Notes: generated by a model not told the origin, from the letters alone. Shown: positions 1 through 12,579, counted from the first letter of the stretch. The stretch: 64,000 nt of DNA from Aphelocoma coerulescens (GCF_041296385.1 NC_091014.1:52656078-52720077), one strand, 5' to 3'. A program made the numbers and translations.

Positions 1-66
1 CTACCACTTCTGCAAAAGTCAATCTGTGAAAGCAAAGGATAGCCTCTAAGACAAAAGAAATCATAC

Positions 67-147
67 CTGAGGTCTTTTGTATGCTTTTCGAACCCTCAGT
101 CCCAGCTTCTGGGCAAGCTCCTGTCCCAGTTGTGTGACGCTTTCATC
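67..147 (-). CDS. ZC3H7B: ZC3H7B coding exon 5, end of TPR region
   Basis: Twenty-seven codons from DESVTQLGQELAQKL to KAYKRPQ, closing the N-terminal TPR block. The acceptor is TCCCCAG and the donor is GTATGA. The next exon is outside the window. Confidence 0.95.
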
Positions 148-3100
148 CTGGGGATGAAACCATTGACAGGACACTTTCAGTTTTGCCTTTGTGGCACACA
201 GAATGAAATGAGGAGGAATGCAGTTATGCACATTGGGCTGCACCAAGAAGCCTCAACTTTAGACAGCAGCAGGTAGATAATTTCCAGAGCAGCCCCAGGA
301 GAGTCCAGACAGATTTCAGCATTCTTGTCATTTGGTCCTGCCAAGATGCTGCAGTTGCACCAGGAGTTTTGCCCTAGGCTCATTCAATGCTGCAGAAAAT
401 CAGAATCAAATATCTGCTTCCAACAAAGCACCCACTCTGTGAAAACAGGGTTCAGGAGTCCTGCTGGCAAGTTGGCTGAAGGAGCTGCCAAGGCTGGCTG
501 CTGATATAGCTTCCGCAAGGTCTCCATGCCTGGGAAGGAGCCTGCATGTCCTCCCTCTCTGCCAGCTGCAGAGCTAATAATCAGTTTTGATACGCAGACA
601 GGACTCACTAGTCTGTTTTGCTTGTTTGTTTTTAAAGCTGAAACCAAGTCTCAGTTTTCAACTTACTAGCTAGAAGGCATTTTGACTGTATCCAGCTCCA
701 GTTAAACTGCCTCAGCTTAGTCAAGCAGATCCTTCAGCTTCCCCCATTGTGTGGCATTTTACAGTCCTCCCTACCCAGTGTCCATGACCACTCACACACC
801 ACCACGGGCCTTTTGCCCAGACTAACAACCTGCCACAGTCTTCTACAGTTATATATCACCAGCAACTGCTTCCTTCTGTTTTCCTCTCTCTCCCTGTTTG
901 CAAAAATATTGGAGTACTTTAACAGTTTTTACAAAGAAGAAAAAAAGTATCTGCCCAACCTACTGAGATAGCCCTCCTTAATGTTTCAACATCATCTCAC
1001 TCATCTCCATCCTTGAAGTCTGCCCTCTTCTCTACTTGCCATGCTGGTCTTTCCAATCTCCTTCTTCCCTGCAGGTTGAATCCTTTCCCTTTCAACAACT
1101 GAGAAGCCTCTGGTTCTTCCAGTCTGCTGTATCAGCAACTTTTCCCTTCAATTTGGAGTGCCATTTTTTGATTGCACTCACTCCCCCACACCCTCAGCAC
1201 TAGTCTTGTCACCATCATCACTGAACTCAGTAAAAACAAAATCTAGCTTGTGCATTTCCTCTTCTAAAACACCCCATGCCATACAAAAAAAAAAAGCGTA
1301 CCATGGAGGAGTATTAACCTCACCATGCTGAGCACTTCTGCAAACTAGCAGTACTGAGTACCTGCACCCAGAAATAAGTTAACTCTGACAGAGTGAGCCA
1401 AATGAGTGGCATATCCTTTATCACCAGAAGTTTAAAGACAGGCTCTGTTTTGACCACAACAAAGTTCTCAGCAATTATAGCAATGCAAGATGGAAGTACC
1501 CATGTGCTCCCAAGGGTAATGGAAACAAGACTGAAATGATGGATGGCTTGACTTGTGTTTGATGTAGAGAAGGCTTATGATTTCTGTTAAGTAGGTATTA
1601 AGACAATGGGGTACATTAATTTACAAGGCTGAATAGTACACAATAGGAAATGCAAAACACTCAATATGGAGTTTTTTAGGCTGAACTTCCCTGACACAGA
1701 GAAGTTTGATAAAGTGTCTTTAGACCATGATAATTGTAATGATAATAATGAGAGCTAGGTAAACATAACTATATGGTTAAAATATAAATTAAATTAAGTG
1801 GCTGAACTGCAGTGTAAAATATAGCCAGATATGGCTTTACAAGAACACCTATATTAGATGCTTCTGTTAATCAAAGGGTTTGTTTATAAAACAGTTCCTT
1901 GGGTCTCCCCAAACATGGTAACTTTAATACCTTTTGGTCTCCCTATTCTGCCAAGTCAAAGAAACTAGAATTTACAAGCTATACAAAAAGAATAACTAAC
2001 TGCTAACAAGGCTTCCAAAAGATTGCTTCCATAACACTAATAATAAAGGGAAGTTAACTTCTCCTGCTGAGGTAGATGCATTTTTCTTATAATAACATTA
2101 CTGTGATGGATCAGAAACAAAATCAGCACAGTGCTCACTTGAATCCATGTAATCACGGTCTGGTTTCCTGATCAGTATCTGGCCTAAGAGGATGCTCAAA
2201 AGCACTGTCAGGAAAATATTTAGCTCCTAGTATATGCAGATAGTCCCCTCTGCATGAAAAAATTTACACACCCCTGAACACAAAAATAACTACAACATGT
2301 GATGTCAAGGACACCTTTGCATGTTCCTCAAGAAATAAAAAGCTTGACCACTTTGCCTTAGCAATCAGTAAGTGAAATGTGAGATATTTTTATCCAAAAC
2401 AGGAAAACCATACATATTTTCTTTCCAGAGCTCCAGTTCCCATTTATCCCATGCTCCTAGTCACTTCCATTAGAGATATAAAAGCAGCCAATTAGAACAC
2501 TCTCATGGCTTTAGTTCACCTTTTGTTAGGACAGGGGTTTGCTTTTCACAAACAGACCATGAACCTGCTGTCACTAACTGGTGTCCCTGGTTGGCACTGT
2601 CTGTAAGAGGTGACTTGGCCTGAAGAAACATGTGAAGACAAACATCTTTGAGTCAGAGAGGCAGAATTTCTGGGCATAAGCATGTACTTGGGAACAGCCA
2701 AGATTCCTCTTCCACCATCCTCTGCCCTCACACTAAGCACGTTGAGGAGAGGAAGGTTGTGAGCCACAAAAACCAAGATGAGTTGTATGTCAGAAACTTA
2801 CATGTGGGAGGGACAGCAAGCATGTGCTGTTGCACTCATATGCTTCTTTGTGTCTTCCAAGTTCATTTAAGGAACGGGCTTTCCGGAATAGCGCTCGGAT
2901 GTTCTCCTTGTCGAGACTTAAAGCCTTCTCGCTGTCTTCCAGCGCCTTCTCATACAACCCCTGCATGGAATAGACCACCTGGAGTCAGCTGAGGCACAGC
3001 AGACTAACTCCTCCTTCTCTGTGAGTGCAAATGTTCTATCTCTCAGAAGAAAACAGGAATACAGGCAGCAGGTGGAAGTACATATGTTACCTCATGCACA

Positions 3101-6100
3101 GACCAGCGTGCAAACACACCTACGTTAACAGAACATTTTGTTAAATCTTGCAAAATTCAAAACACTTCAAAGTCAGTGAATGACAGAACTAAGGCTGCTT
3201 GAGCAACCTTATCTTGCCTCCCCCTCTACCCTGGGCATGTTACACTTGAAAATCTTTAATTATGTGACTGCTTGCTAATTTTCAGGGGACTCAGTGTCAT
3301 TACAAACAGGATGGGCCTGCTCTGGGGTTGTGCCATAAAGGAAAGCTGTTATATGCCTTAGTAAAATGGAAGCACGCAGCCTTTTAGAGCCTGGGTATTT
3401 CAGAATCCTTTTCCATGTGTATGCTGCAAGCTCCCTCAAGACCCAAAGACTTTCTACTGTCTTCCAGTGTCTCACAGGAGGAGGCAAGAGCCTCCAGAGC
3501 AATACTCAAACAGTATTCCAGAAAAATACTTGCTCAATACCGGAAGACACTGGATGGTACTACCTCCTCACCAACGTGGACCAGAACTGCACTGTCAGTA
3601 TCTTAGGCCTGGCCCCCCCTCCTCACATCCTTCCTCTGGTCTCACAAGACACAGTGCAATTGTGAGGAGATACCAGACTTTTCTGTGTGTTGTTGCCTCC
3701 CCCAGTTTGAACAGGGAGCAGACAAAACCACCTGAAACGCCTCTTGACATCTTTTCCAGCTGCACAGCACTGCAACCATGATGTTCCCCTGGTTCCTGGG
3801 GACGACTTGGGAAAGTAACGCAGCGTTTGGTGCTCGAGGCACGAGCTCTGGCGTGCCCCAGGTCAGAGAGAGTCCAGCTGCGTTACTTCTGCCCGTCGCA
3901 GAAGCGACTTCGGGATCAGGAAAAGAGCTGCTGGCTGGGCTAGCTAGCTGAGGCTTCTATGCAGAGGAAACACGGCAGGAGCCAATGGGATGGCTCACGT
4001 TAGCTTGGAGACGAAGGAAGAGAGAGGCTTCAGGTTCAGGTCTGGCTTCTAACAGGTTTAATGCGATGGGATGATGATGAGGTTGGATTGATGGGAATCA
4101 ATGGGATGGCTCCTTGGAGCCTTGTCCTCAGTTTTATAGGGAATTTGAAAACCCCGGTGAAAAGGGAAAACAACCAATGAGTTACAAGCCAGGGGGAGGA
4201 TACAATGTAACAAGAACCACTGCGGGACGGGGGGGGGGGGGGGAACTGAGAGGCCGGAGTTATAACAGAGAACCAATGAACGACCGAGTAACAGAGAATT
4301 TTCCCGAAGCGAGAGAGGCAGCTTGGACCCAGGCACTGCCCAGGGGGTGCAGCTTAGGCTTCTGAGCCGCCCCCTGAGTCTGACTCTTCGGGGATCCAGG
4401 GGAGGGGCTGGGATTGATTGGCACGCTGCCCCAGCCCTGCAGTGGGCTGGGTCACCCCAACATCAAAGCACTCACCATGGCAAAGTAGCAGGCAGCTCGG
4501 TTGACATGTAGCTTGCAGAGGAGTTCCTTTGGGATGGTCACCTCATCGGAGGCTGCGTAATCCGCCACATTCAGCCCTTCTACGTACTGCACCAGGGAAA
4601 GCTTGAAATCCTTCTCTCGGAACAAGTCATTGCCCTCTGCAAACAAGTTTCTCACCAGCTTCTGCAAAAAGGCCTAGGCAGCACAGAGAGAACAGACTCA
4701 AGTGGATATTCAGAGACAGGAGAGGTTTCCCAGTTTCCCATTCCTTTCCATATCTTTTAGCAAACTTCCTGCCCACTAAGATACTCCTGCATCCCTACTC
4801 TCCTGTAAAACATCAGGATTTTTGGTAGATGAGAATAATCCAGTCAAATCCCCATTCTTCTTGAACATCAAGTGTCTTCTCCTTTCCCTGAAAGTTGTCA
4901 TCATCAGAAACTTAAAACTTTAAGTCACAGGCAAATTGTGACAGACCATCCTACATTCTTCACTTTTGGCACGTAAACTAATGGCTGTGCAACAGAACAA
5001 ATCTTGCTAACCAGAGGGCTCCCAGTGTCAACAAACAAAATCTCCATTACCTCATAATCTTCTTGGCTTAGGGGTAATGTGGACCTGAAAAAAAAGAAGA
5101 GAAAATACTCATGAAACAGGCATCCATTCAAAGGAGGGCTTTTGTCTGATGAAGAAATCATTTTTCTGGTCCTGTGTTGGTGATCTCAGTAAGTTACTGA
5201 ACATTTTATCACTGCAAAGACAGCTGAGGCAAAGAGAACACAGTTAGGGAGCATTATGCTCAGTGACAGTCACAGTGGTGTCAAGTGATGGTCAAGTCTC
5301 AGAGGGATTTGAGACTAGAGGAGTCTTATTCTCATTTACTTTCTGTGCATACACGATACTCTGTAGTGTGCCTTCTGACAGTCACCTAAAAAACCCATCT
5401 TTAATAAAGTCCCATGAGAGACTGCCATGAAGAATACAAGTGTATTTTATGTGCAGCTGGCTCAAATGAGAGGCACCAGAGTGGCACTCCAAGACCTCCT
5501 CGAATCCTTTGTGAAACCAGAGACATACAGAGATAAATGCAATCAGTTTTCTCTGCCTTAACTTAGCCACATGCCTTTAGGCCTACCCCACAAAAGGAAG
5601 GGGGAAAACAGTGCAGATTCAAGAGACCATTTAACTCCAACTCTCTTGGCCAGGGCTGTGCCACAAACACTGGCAGTGCTTGTGTGGATAACACCTACCC
5701 CACAACAGCACTGAGACTTAAGAGAAAGGTGCTGTTCTTCAAATTGGACCACCCAATTCATCCAGGCTTGGTCCATGTATATTTATTTTTTCTCTTCAAG
5801 GACAAATCAACTGGCTCTAGAGGAACCCTTAGCACCTTTCACAGCTTTTCTCACCTACAGTGCATGCATGATCTTACTGATTACAGAACATACATTTTTA
5901 AGATTTCATCTAATCACTCCTTAAAACTAAGTACAGGAAATGTCATGGCTTTGTAAGAAACATTCATGCTGCTTACAAACTTGGACTCCCTCTTTTGCAT
6001 CAAAACAAACCAACATACGGCACTGTTCCTGGTTCAGAGTGCAAGATAAACCCCAGATGCAAGAACTATACCTCATATTTCTCAATATTTTCTTCCCCAG

Positions 6101-7055
6101 AATCTTGTGCATTTTTGTAAGTGCTACCAACGTAAATCTCACAATTCCCTCTCCAAAACTGGGTTATCAGCCCCATTTAGTCTTAGACTGGGATGAAAAT
6201 ATCATGGCCATATTACAGGATACAAATATGTAACATGGAAGATTTGGGGGAGTTTCCTACTGTAGAGGCACAGATTTCAGGCATAATAATTTCAGGACTC
6301 AAAGCAGAATTTAAAAAACCCCAAACCAATCTGATTAAAATCTTACTACTGCCTTACTCACCATGGAACCTGGACCTGAGTTTGAGACCTCTGCTAACTC
6401 AAACGCTGGAGGGAAAAATACTACTTTATTTTATAAAGAAGTACTTGGATTTGTAACTACTACATAAGCAACCACTTCAAGCTCTACAAGGCCACGTGAT
6501 ATTCATAGAAAAGCGATCTGAGACATCTACCAGGCTGGCAACTGTAAAAGAGCCCAGGTCATCTATTTTTCCTATAGGTACCGTATGGGGTACCTAACAA
6601 GTTATGTACCTTGTTTCCCCACCTACAGAACTGAAACACTATCTCCCTTCCTAACAAAGGTGGGATAACCTTGTTGAGAGAGCACTTTGAGATCTTCATG
6701 CTGAAGATGATGTAGAAGGTCCAAGCACTATTAGCATTAGGCTGACTATAAAGATCACCCTGGAACTCCAGTGGAGGGCAAAACCAAAGGATATTAAAAT
6801 GACAGAATTTCAAGTTTAGGGAGCTAACAGGACAAGAAACACCCCAAAAAATCACAGTGAAAATCCTCAGGACAGTATCTCTTTCCCATGCAGCAAACTC
6901 AAAGCAGTGAATAGGAAAAACTCAGTTCCTGCAATCCTCGATAGAAAGAAAACTGCCCCCAAATCCACATGGAACACTGAGGTTGTCCACTTACTGAATG
7001 AACTGAAGTCCTTTCTCTATTTCTTGTTTTCTCTTCTGCCTCTCCATTATAGTTG
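67..7055 (-). CDS. ZC3H7B: Zinc finger CCCH domain-containing protein 7B, 5' part (residues 1-175)
   Basis: Five coding exons read leftwards: 6995-7055 (ATG at 7047-7045), 5051-5084, 4476-4673, 2802-2960 and 67-147. All junctions are GT/AG and the frame stays open for 525 nt. The protein begins MERQKRK and contains DLFREKD, LCKLHVNRAACYF, ALFRKAR and ELGRHKEAYEC, which I recognise as the TPR region of vertebrate ZC3H7B (human protein about 990 aa). Known for the family: an RNA-binding protein linked to miRNA biogenesis, also described as a rotavirus NSP3 partner (RoXaN), with N-terminal TPRs and C-terminal CCCH fingers. The CCCH fingers, LD motif and stop lie left of position 1, so this copy is partial only because of the window edge. 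The gene is head to head with RANGAP1. The paralogue ZC3H7A is the main alternative, but the wording of the TPR region fits 7B better. Confidence 0.95.
148..2801 (-). other. ZC3H7B intron, no further gene seen
   Basis: About 2.65 kb of AT-leaning intron sequence. I saw no conserved reading frame, RNA gene or dated repeat in it; the short open frames have no family resemblance. Confidence 0.6.
2802..2960 (-). CDS. ZC3H7B: ZC3H7B coding exon 4, TPR motif
   Basis: Fifty-three codons, phase 0 to 0, from GLYEKALEDSEKAL to LLSLPH. GLYEKALED and AL..DKENIRALFRKARSL form a canonical TPR helix pair. The acceptor is TCCATGCAG and the donor is GTAAGT. Confidence 0.95.
3815..3886. repeat. Inverted repeat in the U5-like end
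   Basis: GTAACGCAGC at 3815-3824 is matched by its reverse complement GCTGCGTTAC at 3877-3886, giving 10-bp arms around a 52-bp loop. It sits at the 3' end (minus sense) of the LTR-like element. Confidence 0.7.
3816..4464 (-). mobile_element. Solo-LTR-like element (endogenous retrovirus)
   Basis: This block of about 650 bp is sharply richer in GC than the intron around it and has the order of a retroviral LTR on the minus strand. It runs: U3-like sequence with several ATTGG (CCAAT) boxes, a TATAAAA box at 4138-4132, an ATTAAA polyadenylation signal at 4062-4057, and a U5-like tail ending GCGTTA. A run of 15 G (plus strand) lies at 4229-4243. No internal gag, pol or env sequence is present, as expected of a solo LTR. 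AAAG occurs immediately outside both ends (3812-3815 and 4465-4468), a possible 4-bp target duplication, but the ends do not read as a clean TG...CA, so the borders are approximate. It lies in sense orientation in a ZC3H7B intron. Confidence 0.7.
4476..4673 (-). CDS. ZC3H7B: ZC3H7B coding exon 3, first TPR helices
   Basis: Sixty-six codons in phase 0 from AFLQKLVRN to RAACYFAM. The exon holds the first TPR helices (LFAEGNDLFREKD, then LHVNRAACYF). The acceptor is TGCCTAG. The donor GTGAGT lies only about 11 bp from the start of the LTR-like element at 4464. Confidence 0.95.
5051..5084 (-). CDS. ZC3H7B: ZC3H7B coding exon 2 (34-nt microexon)
   Basis: This short exon encodes STLPLSQEDYE after completing a Gln codon. 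The acceptor is a T-rich tract ending TTTCAG and the donor is GTAATG. Its length restores phase 0, and its residues fall between FIQ and AFL exactly as in the family. Confidence 0.9.
5085..6994 (-). other. ZC3H7B intron, nothing further seen
   Basis: About 1.9 kb between coding exons 1 and 2. No recognisable repeat or conserved frame was found. Confidence 0.6.
6995..7055 (-). CDS. ZC3H7B: ZC3H7B coding exon 1 (start codon)
   Basis: The acceptor is CTGCAG behind a T-rich tract, followed by 8 nt of 5' UTR and then ATG at 7047-7045. It encodes MERQKRKQEIEKGLQFI plus two bases of the next codon. The donor is GTAAGT. The leading 5' UTR implies at least one further non-coding exon upstream. Confidence 0.93.
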
Positions 7056-10000
7056 CTGCAGAGGAAGAAGAAAAAGAAACAACACAAAGTGAGTCATTTT
7101 AGGTCTTTCTGGCAATTAAACAGCACAGTATTTTGTTTGTGCCTGAATTTACTACTAACAAAATGTTCCAGACGAGATGCCCTGAACAGCGAAGCCCATG
7201 ATTTATCCACACTGCAGATACAGCACGGCAAGCAGCTCACTACCAAGTATCTGCTTTTTCTCACATGCCACTGACAGGATACATGGGCAAAGAAGAACTA
7301 CTCCAATTTGAGCTCTCTGCTTAGGCTGCCAGTAAATAAAGCAATGGGAACCAACTGTTATCATGACTGCCTTCTAGGAAAGGGAAGAAACCCAACACCA
7401 TCTTTGCCTGCACTGGCAGTCATTTCAGGAATTTGTGCCGAGACCCTCCCATGATAAGCAATTCTGACCACTATTTATCTGGGATAGATTTAAACTGGTT
7501 TACTGCACAGCACACGAAACAAGTTATCTACATAAGGTATATGGAGGTACAGCACAAAGGGAGATGCAAAGGAAGGAGATGGAATTGCTTGCTGTAGTCC
7601 ACATAAAAGGACAGCACTGAATCTGTGCAATGGGGATTTCATGCCTAAAATCAGCCGGTAAGAGCAGCACAGACTGGGGAGCACTTCTTTGGTGTGGGAA
7701 CAGAGCCCTATCCTGCAGCGTTTTAAGCTGGGGTGGGCAGCACCTTAGGAAGGCTCAAGAGTTATCTGCACTTCATCCTCTGCAGTTCGGAAGCAAATTT
7801 TGGAATGGCTCCTCAGTGACCTTTCTCCAAGGTACACAGGTCTGTCACACAAGAAAATAATAATGAAGGGGAGAAAGGATGACACTTTGTGACAAAACTG
7901 AGTTGCTGGTGATAGCAAATTTCACATCAACCAGCTGTGACCACAAATAATGCTCAGCATTTGAGGAATAGGAACTTGGGGACAGAGGCAGCAAGTACAG
8001 AAACACTGAGATGAGATGAGATGAGATGAGATGAGATGAGATGAGATGAGATGAGATGAGATATGAGATGGAGATGAAGACATAGTACCTTCCCATCCCA
8101 GGACCACCTCTGAAAAGGTGCAAGAGAAACTAAAGTAATTGCTCCACCTCTACATTACAACAACTTGGAGAGCATTATCATCCAGCTCCCTTTTACATTA
8201 AGACCATCCCTATCATTCTAAGATATCTTGCAGTATCAATGACAGACTCAGTCTGAACAGGGTGAAGGGGCCTTTAAGGTACATAAAAATCAATCCTGAC
8301 AACTCAGCAAGCCCTTATTGATTGTGCTCTGTGCCACGCAAAATGTAGAATTGATACCTGCCCTTTACCAAGAAGAACTGGGGGAAGGGGGAAAGACTGG
8401 AGTGAGAGAAAGACCAGAAAAAAGAGGCAGCAGAAGGAAGCAAGAGCTTGAAAGTGACACTGAAGTTTGTAAGTCATCAGACATTAAATTTGGGAGCAAT
8501 CTGGTTCAAGCAGCAGGTAGGAGATTTTAAGCAGCTGAACTTGGAACAGGATGGGCAGTGCAGCAAGAAAGGGAAAGCCAACAGACAAAGTGAGGGATGA
8601 TCAGCATCTCTACAAAGGCATTTAACAGAAGTGATGGAGAAGAGCTGATATACTTCAGAACAACACTAACAGAAGGCCTACATTGATTCATAAATAGCCT
8701 GGATAATGAGCAATCAGGAAGAAAGAAGGAAATTTAACAAGGAGATTGTGAGGTTAATATGATCACTAATGATACAGGCAGACAGGCTTAAGAGGTGGAC
8801 AAGGAGGGAGAGGTAATTCATTCAATTTTTCTCCTTGTAAGAAATTCCGCAAATACAGAGGAAGTAAGAGAGAACAGAGAAGCAGAAGAGGAGCAGTAGG
8901 AACCATTTCCACAAAGACAGCAGTGAAAGACATGAAAGAGGACAGAGCCACCGCAGAGCACTGTAGGAGAACTGTGAGGGCCATCAGAGACAAGAGTGAG
9001 GAAAGAGTCTCCACAAGAAATGACAAGAGAGGAACTGTGGGGTAGAAGGCAAAAGAGTCAAGTGGACCCTCCCAAAGGCTCATGGGGAGAGCACAGGGAG
9101 GAAGGAAGAATTTCTAGCTGTCTGGTCCCTGAATACACTAAAGGCTTGAAGTACTCCAAACAGCCTCACCTTGGACCCCCACCTATGCCCCTCTGTCCAC
9201 GGTCTAGGAGCTCCATTTCAACTGAGGTCCAGGTCCTGCCTTGTCTGAGCTATGCTGTAGGTGAACTTGTCCTCAGTTCTATCTCTGGGACAAACCTCAG
9301 ACCTCCATTGCAGGCAGCTTGTCTCCAGTCCTGTCTCTGGCACCAACTCCTACCACTGGACTCACTGGGTGGACCTTCATCACCTCATCTTCCTTGGGAC
9401 TGTGGATGGACCACTGCTACTGGCATCTAGTTCTGCCTACACTGTTCAGGTGTGGTGGGACTGTACCCTGTGAGTGAGGGCACTGCTGGTGACTGCCATC
9501 ACCTTCAGCTACTCACTTGTCCTTGCTGGAGGTGCAGCCCTGCTCCTGCTGCTCCCTGACACGAGTCATACTGGAGGAAACAAAAGTCAGGGAAGTGAAG
9601 CAGCAGCCCACATCTCTGATGAAAAGGGAGACTATTGACGACTGTGGGGAGAACAGCTGAACACTGGCTGGCCATCACAAAGTCAATGGAGCATTCCAAA
9701 AATGCTGTGGCACACCTTTACAATTGTGTATATCCGCAAAACAGATCACCACCTTGAAAAGCTTCTCATACACATGGTCTATTTCTGTTTCTGAGCTCAG
9801 CCTTTAAAACACTCTGCAAGGAGTGAAGAAGAGATCAGTACCTGTTCTCACAGCTACCCTGATCCCGCCACTAAAACATCCTACACAGCAGGATGTGGGT
9901 CTGTGTTACAGCAAGAACTGATTACTGTTGCTTGCCCAGAGAGAAGGGCATTCAAACATTACTGACCTAAACCTGGAGTGCAGCCAAAGGATTACTGGGA

Positions 10001-12230
10001 ATGGCTACAGAATGTCTCCTTTCCAGACTTACCAACTCTTCTTGCATCCCAAAGCTCCCCTTCTGTTTTTTCTCTCCTCACCACTATTGCCACTGCATCC
10101 AACATGAGTATCTCCACCCTTGCTTCATGGGGATGGCTGACCAGCCCATTGCATCTCTGTAAGTCCCACAATACACAGCTACAGTTTGATCCTTGCTACA
10201 AAACCCTTGTAAAAAGCAACCTTCTGTGCCCTGCATGCTGTTTATGCTCCGCAGTTCTACACTCATCTTCCAGATTGAATGCTTTTCAACCCAAAACCCT
10301 CCACTGACTTCTTCAGACATAAACCACAGGCCTGATCTCCCCTCTAGACTGTTGCTTCCTGGTACTGCCCCACATTCCTCCCTCCTGGCAAGTGGGTGAC
10401 CAGCTTTCTCTGCTAAAGGTCTGTCATACCTCCAGATTTATGTCATGACTTTTCACATGAGATTCATCCTGTCATGGCAACACCTTCAAAGTGTACACCA
10501 TGTGCTGCCGCCCCAACAACTTCTTGCACACCTCTCAGGAACAACTACCTTTTTTTGCTCTTTGATGTCACTCCACACCAGCAATCTCCTTCACACGTGG
10601 CAGACCCCTCACCTGTCCTGCCTGCCCCAACCACTGCAGGAGGCTGCCATTCAGACTTCTCTTTTTGTTCCTCACACCTCCTCCCCCACCACCTCATCAG
10701 CAAACTCAGTCATTTCTGTCTCCCCTCATCGTTCCAGCCTCTTCACAGTGTTTCATTTAACACTCAGACCAAGCCATGCACTTGTTACACCAGCAAACCC
10801 AACACAGAGTGAGCCACCCACATGAGCAACACTTCAGTTCTGCTGCACACTCTACCACAGCTACTGCATAATTAATTTTAAGTGCAAAGCCTGTTTAGCT
10901 TTTGTTTTCTTGGTCTTTCAAATATTTTTAGAAACACAGTAGAAAACATTTTATGAAGCACTGTGTCTAAGCGTCCCTTTTCTCCCTCCCAACCAAATCT
11001 CTCTGTCCAGACGTGTCCACTCAAATCACCAGCAAATCCTGAGTATTTATATCTCCACTACAAAGCTCTTATCCTTTCAGTCCAGAGACATTTATCCTCT
11101 CTGGTCCAGCATCTAGAGAGAACTTTATTCACAGTTCGTCACTAAATTACAAACCATTTGCCAGACAGGAATAAATACTACAGTCAAGTAAAATGGTTTT
11201 CTTGCCTTCAGAAAGACGCATCAGCCAGTGAACTAGGTGACTTAATCACAAACTGCATGGATATCCTCTAGATGGGTAGATGGTAGAAACACGAGATGAA
11301 CTGAAAGACTTGCATTTATCTTATCAAGAACATGGATGTTATTCATAACCCTGCCAGAGTTGAATTTGGGCAAAGTTTTTCATACTGTATTTCTGAGATG
11401 ACGAGTTGACACTTGACCGACTTCCAGGCGTTGACTGTAACATTTCAGCCAGAAATAAGTACACTGAGATGCAAGTGGCAGGTTGTAGAGCTGAGACTGC
11501 AGCTCCCAGGAAAAAGGCTCCAGGATACACTGGTCTGAAACATGGCTGCAGTTTGGCCACCTCAGTGGTACAGCAGAACAGATAACCAGGCACATGTCAA
11601 GCAAAGGACAAACTGCAGAGCCCACTACAAACCTGGGCTCTTGCTCACTCCTGCAGCTGCTTTCTGCCATGGGTTTGACTGCTTCTCACAGCCAAGAGCT
11701 CTCAGCTTTCCCACCGCTATTTTGTGCCCACCAGGCCGGACTCCTCTGTCCCTCCACGCACTGGCTACCCTAAGGTACTTCCATGGCCACCATCTCACAT
11801 CCCAGCACCCCACTAGTGCCACTCCTGCTCTGTAGGACCACTGGGGTCACTGGGGTGCCACCAGCTGCACCCAGCAATATTCACTGCACCTAGTGAATGC
11901 AGAGCAAGGTAGCAACAACCAGCTCACCGGTGCCTCAGTGAAAATAAAAGCAGTGACTCTAAGTTTCCCTGAGAGGGGGATGGCAGTGGGGGCTAAAAGC
12001 CTCAATTTACCACCTCAGCCCCCATGACCCCATTTTCCACTTCCTTCAGCCTTGTGTTCCACACATAACACCCTCATGTACCACAGGCCACCCTTCCTCC
12101 TGCCCCCACTGCAGCGCAGCCAAGGAGTAAGGAGAGGGCTGTGGGGTGACTGCCTTTCCCTAAGCTATTTGCTCCTGGTTTCCTACCCACCCAGCTCGCA
12201 TTCCCCTGCCTCATTTGAAAAACTAAATCC
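7056..12230 (-). other. Probable ZC3H7B intron 1
   Basis: About 5.2 kb between the first coding exon and the CpG-rich block that probably holds the promoter. It contains a pentanucleotide microsatellite near 8.0 kb and a purine-rich stretch at about 8.3-9.1 kb. A C-rich stretch at about 9.1-11.1 kb carries overlapping open frames without family resemblance. No conserved exon was recognised. Confidence 0.5.
8006..8062. repeat. Pentanucleotide microsatellite (GATGA)n
   Basis: About eleven uninterrupted GATGA units are followed by a degenerate GATATGAGATGGAGATGA tail. It lies in the probable first intron of ZC3H7B. Confidence 0.95.
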
Positions 12231-12234
12231 CGGG

Positions 12235-12480
12235 GCTGGTTCCCACACGGGTGGCGCGGGAGCCCTCGCTCTCCTCCTTTCCCCACTGCCAGCACTAGGC
12301 CGCCGATCCCCGGCCTTGCGTAGAGGCCGCCGCTGAGAGAGGCGCCACCTCGGCCGCTGGAGCCGAGAGGGGCCGGCGGCGCCCCCCGCACCCCCGCGGC
12401 TTTGCCGGACGCCGGCAGCCCGGCATTCCCGCCAACGCGGCCGTGCTGGGAGGGGTCTCCCGCGGCAGGAGACATCCAAG
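12235..12480 (-). promoter_or_regulatory. ZC3H7B: CpG island, probable ZC3H7B promoter and exon 1
   Basis: An abrupt GC- and CpG-rich block (many GCGCC, CGCCG and GGCCGC) lies in otherwise AT-rich DNA, upstream of the first coding exon of ZC3H7B and on its 5' side. No convincing donor could be picked on the minus strand, so the exon 1 end is unassigned. The alternative is that ZC3H7B starts from the larger island at 17 kb. Confidence 0.55.
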
Positions 12481-12579
12481 CTTCCCGGGAAAAGGAAAAC
12501 AAACCAAAACATACTCTTCCTCCTTCCCCACCCCCCATCCGCTTAAATAAAAATCACGCATCTCCAAGAGTCTGGGAGG

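Noticed and set aside
9240..9360. Imperfect internal duplication (CTTGTC..CAGT..T.TCTCTGG)
   Set aside because: Too short and diverged to call a repeat unit with confidence.
10445..10825. 126-codon plus-strand frame and overlapping 112-codon frame
   Set aside because: Two frames are open together in C-rich intronic DNA, and no motif or family was recognised.
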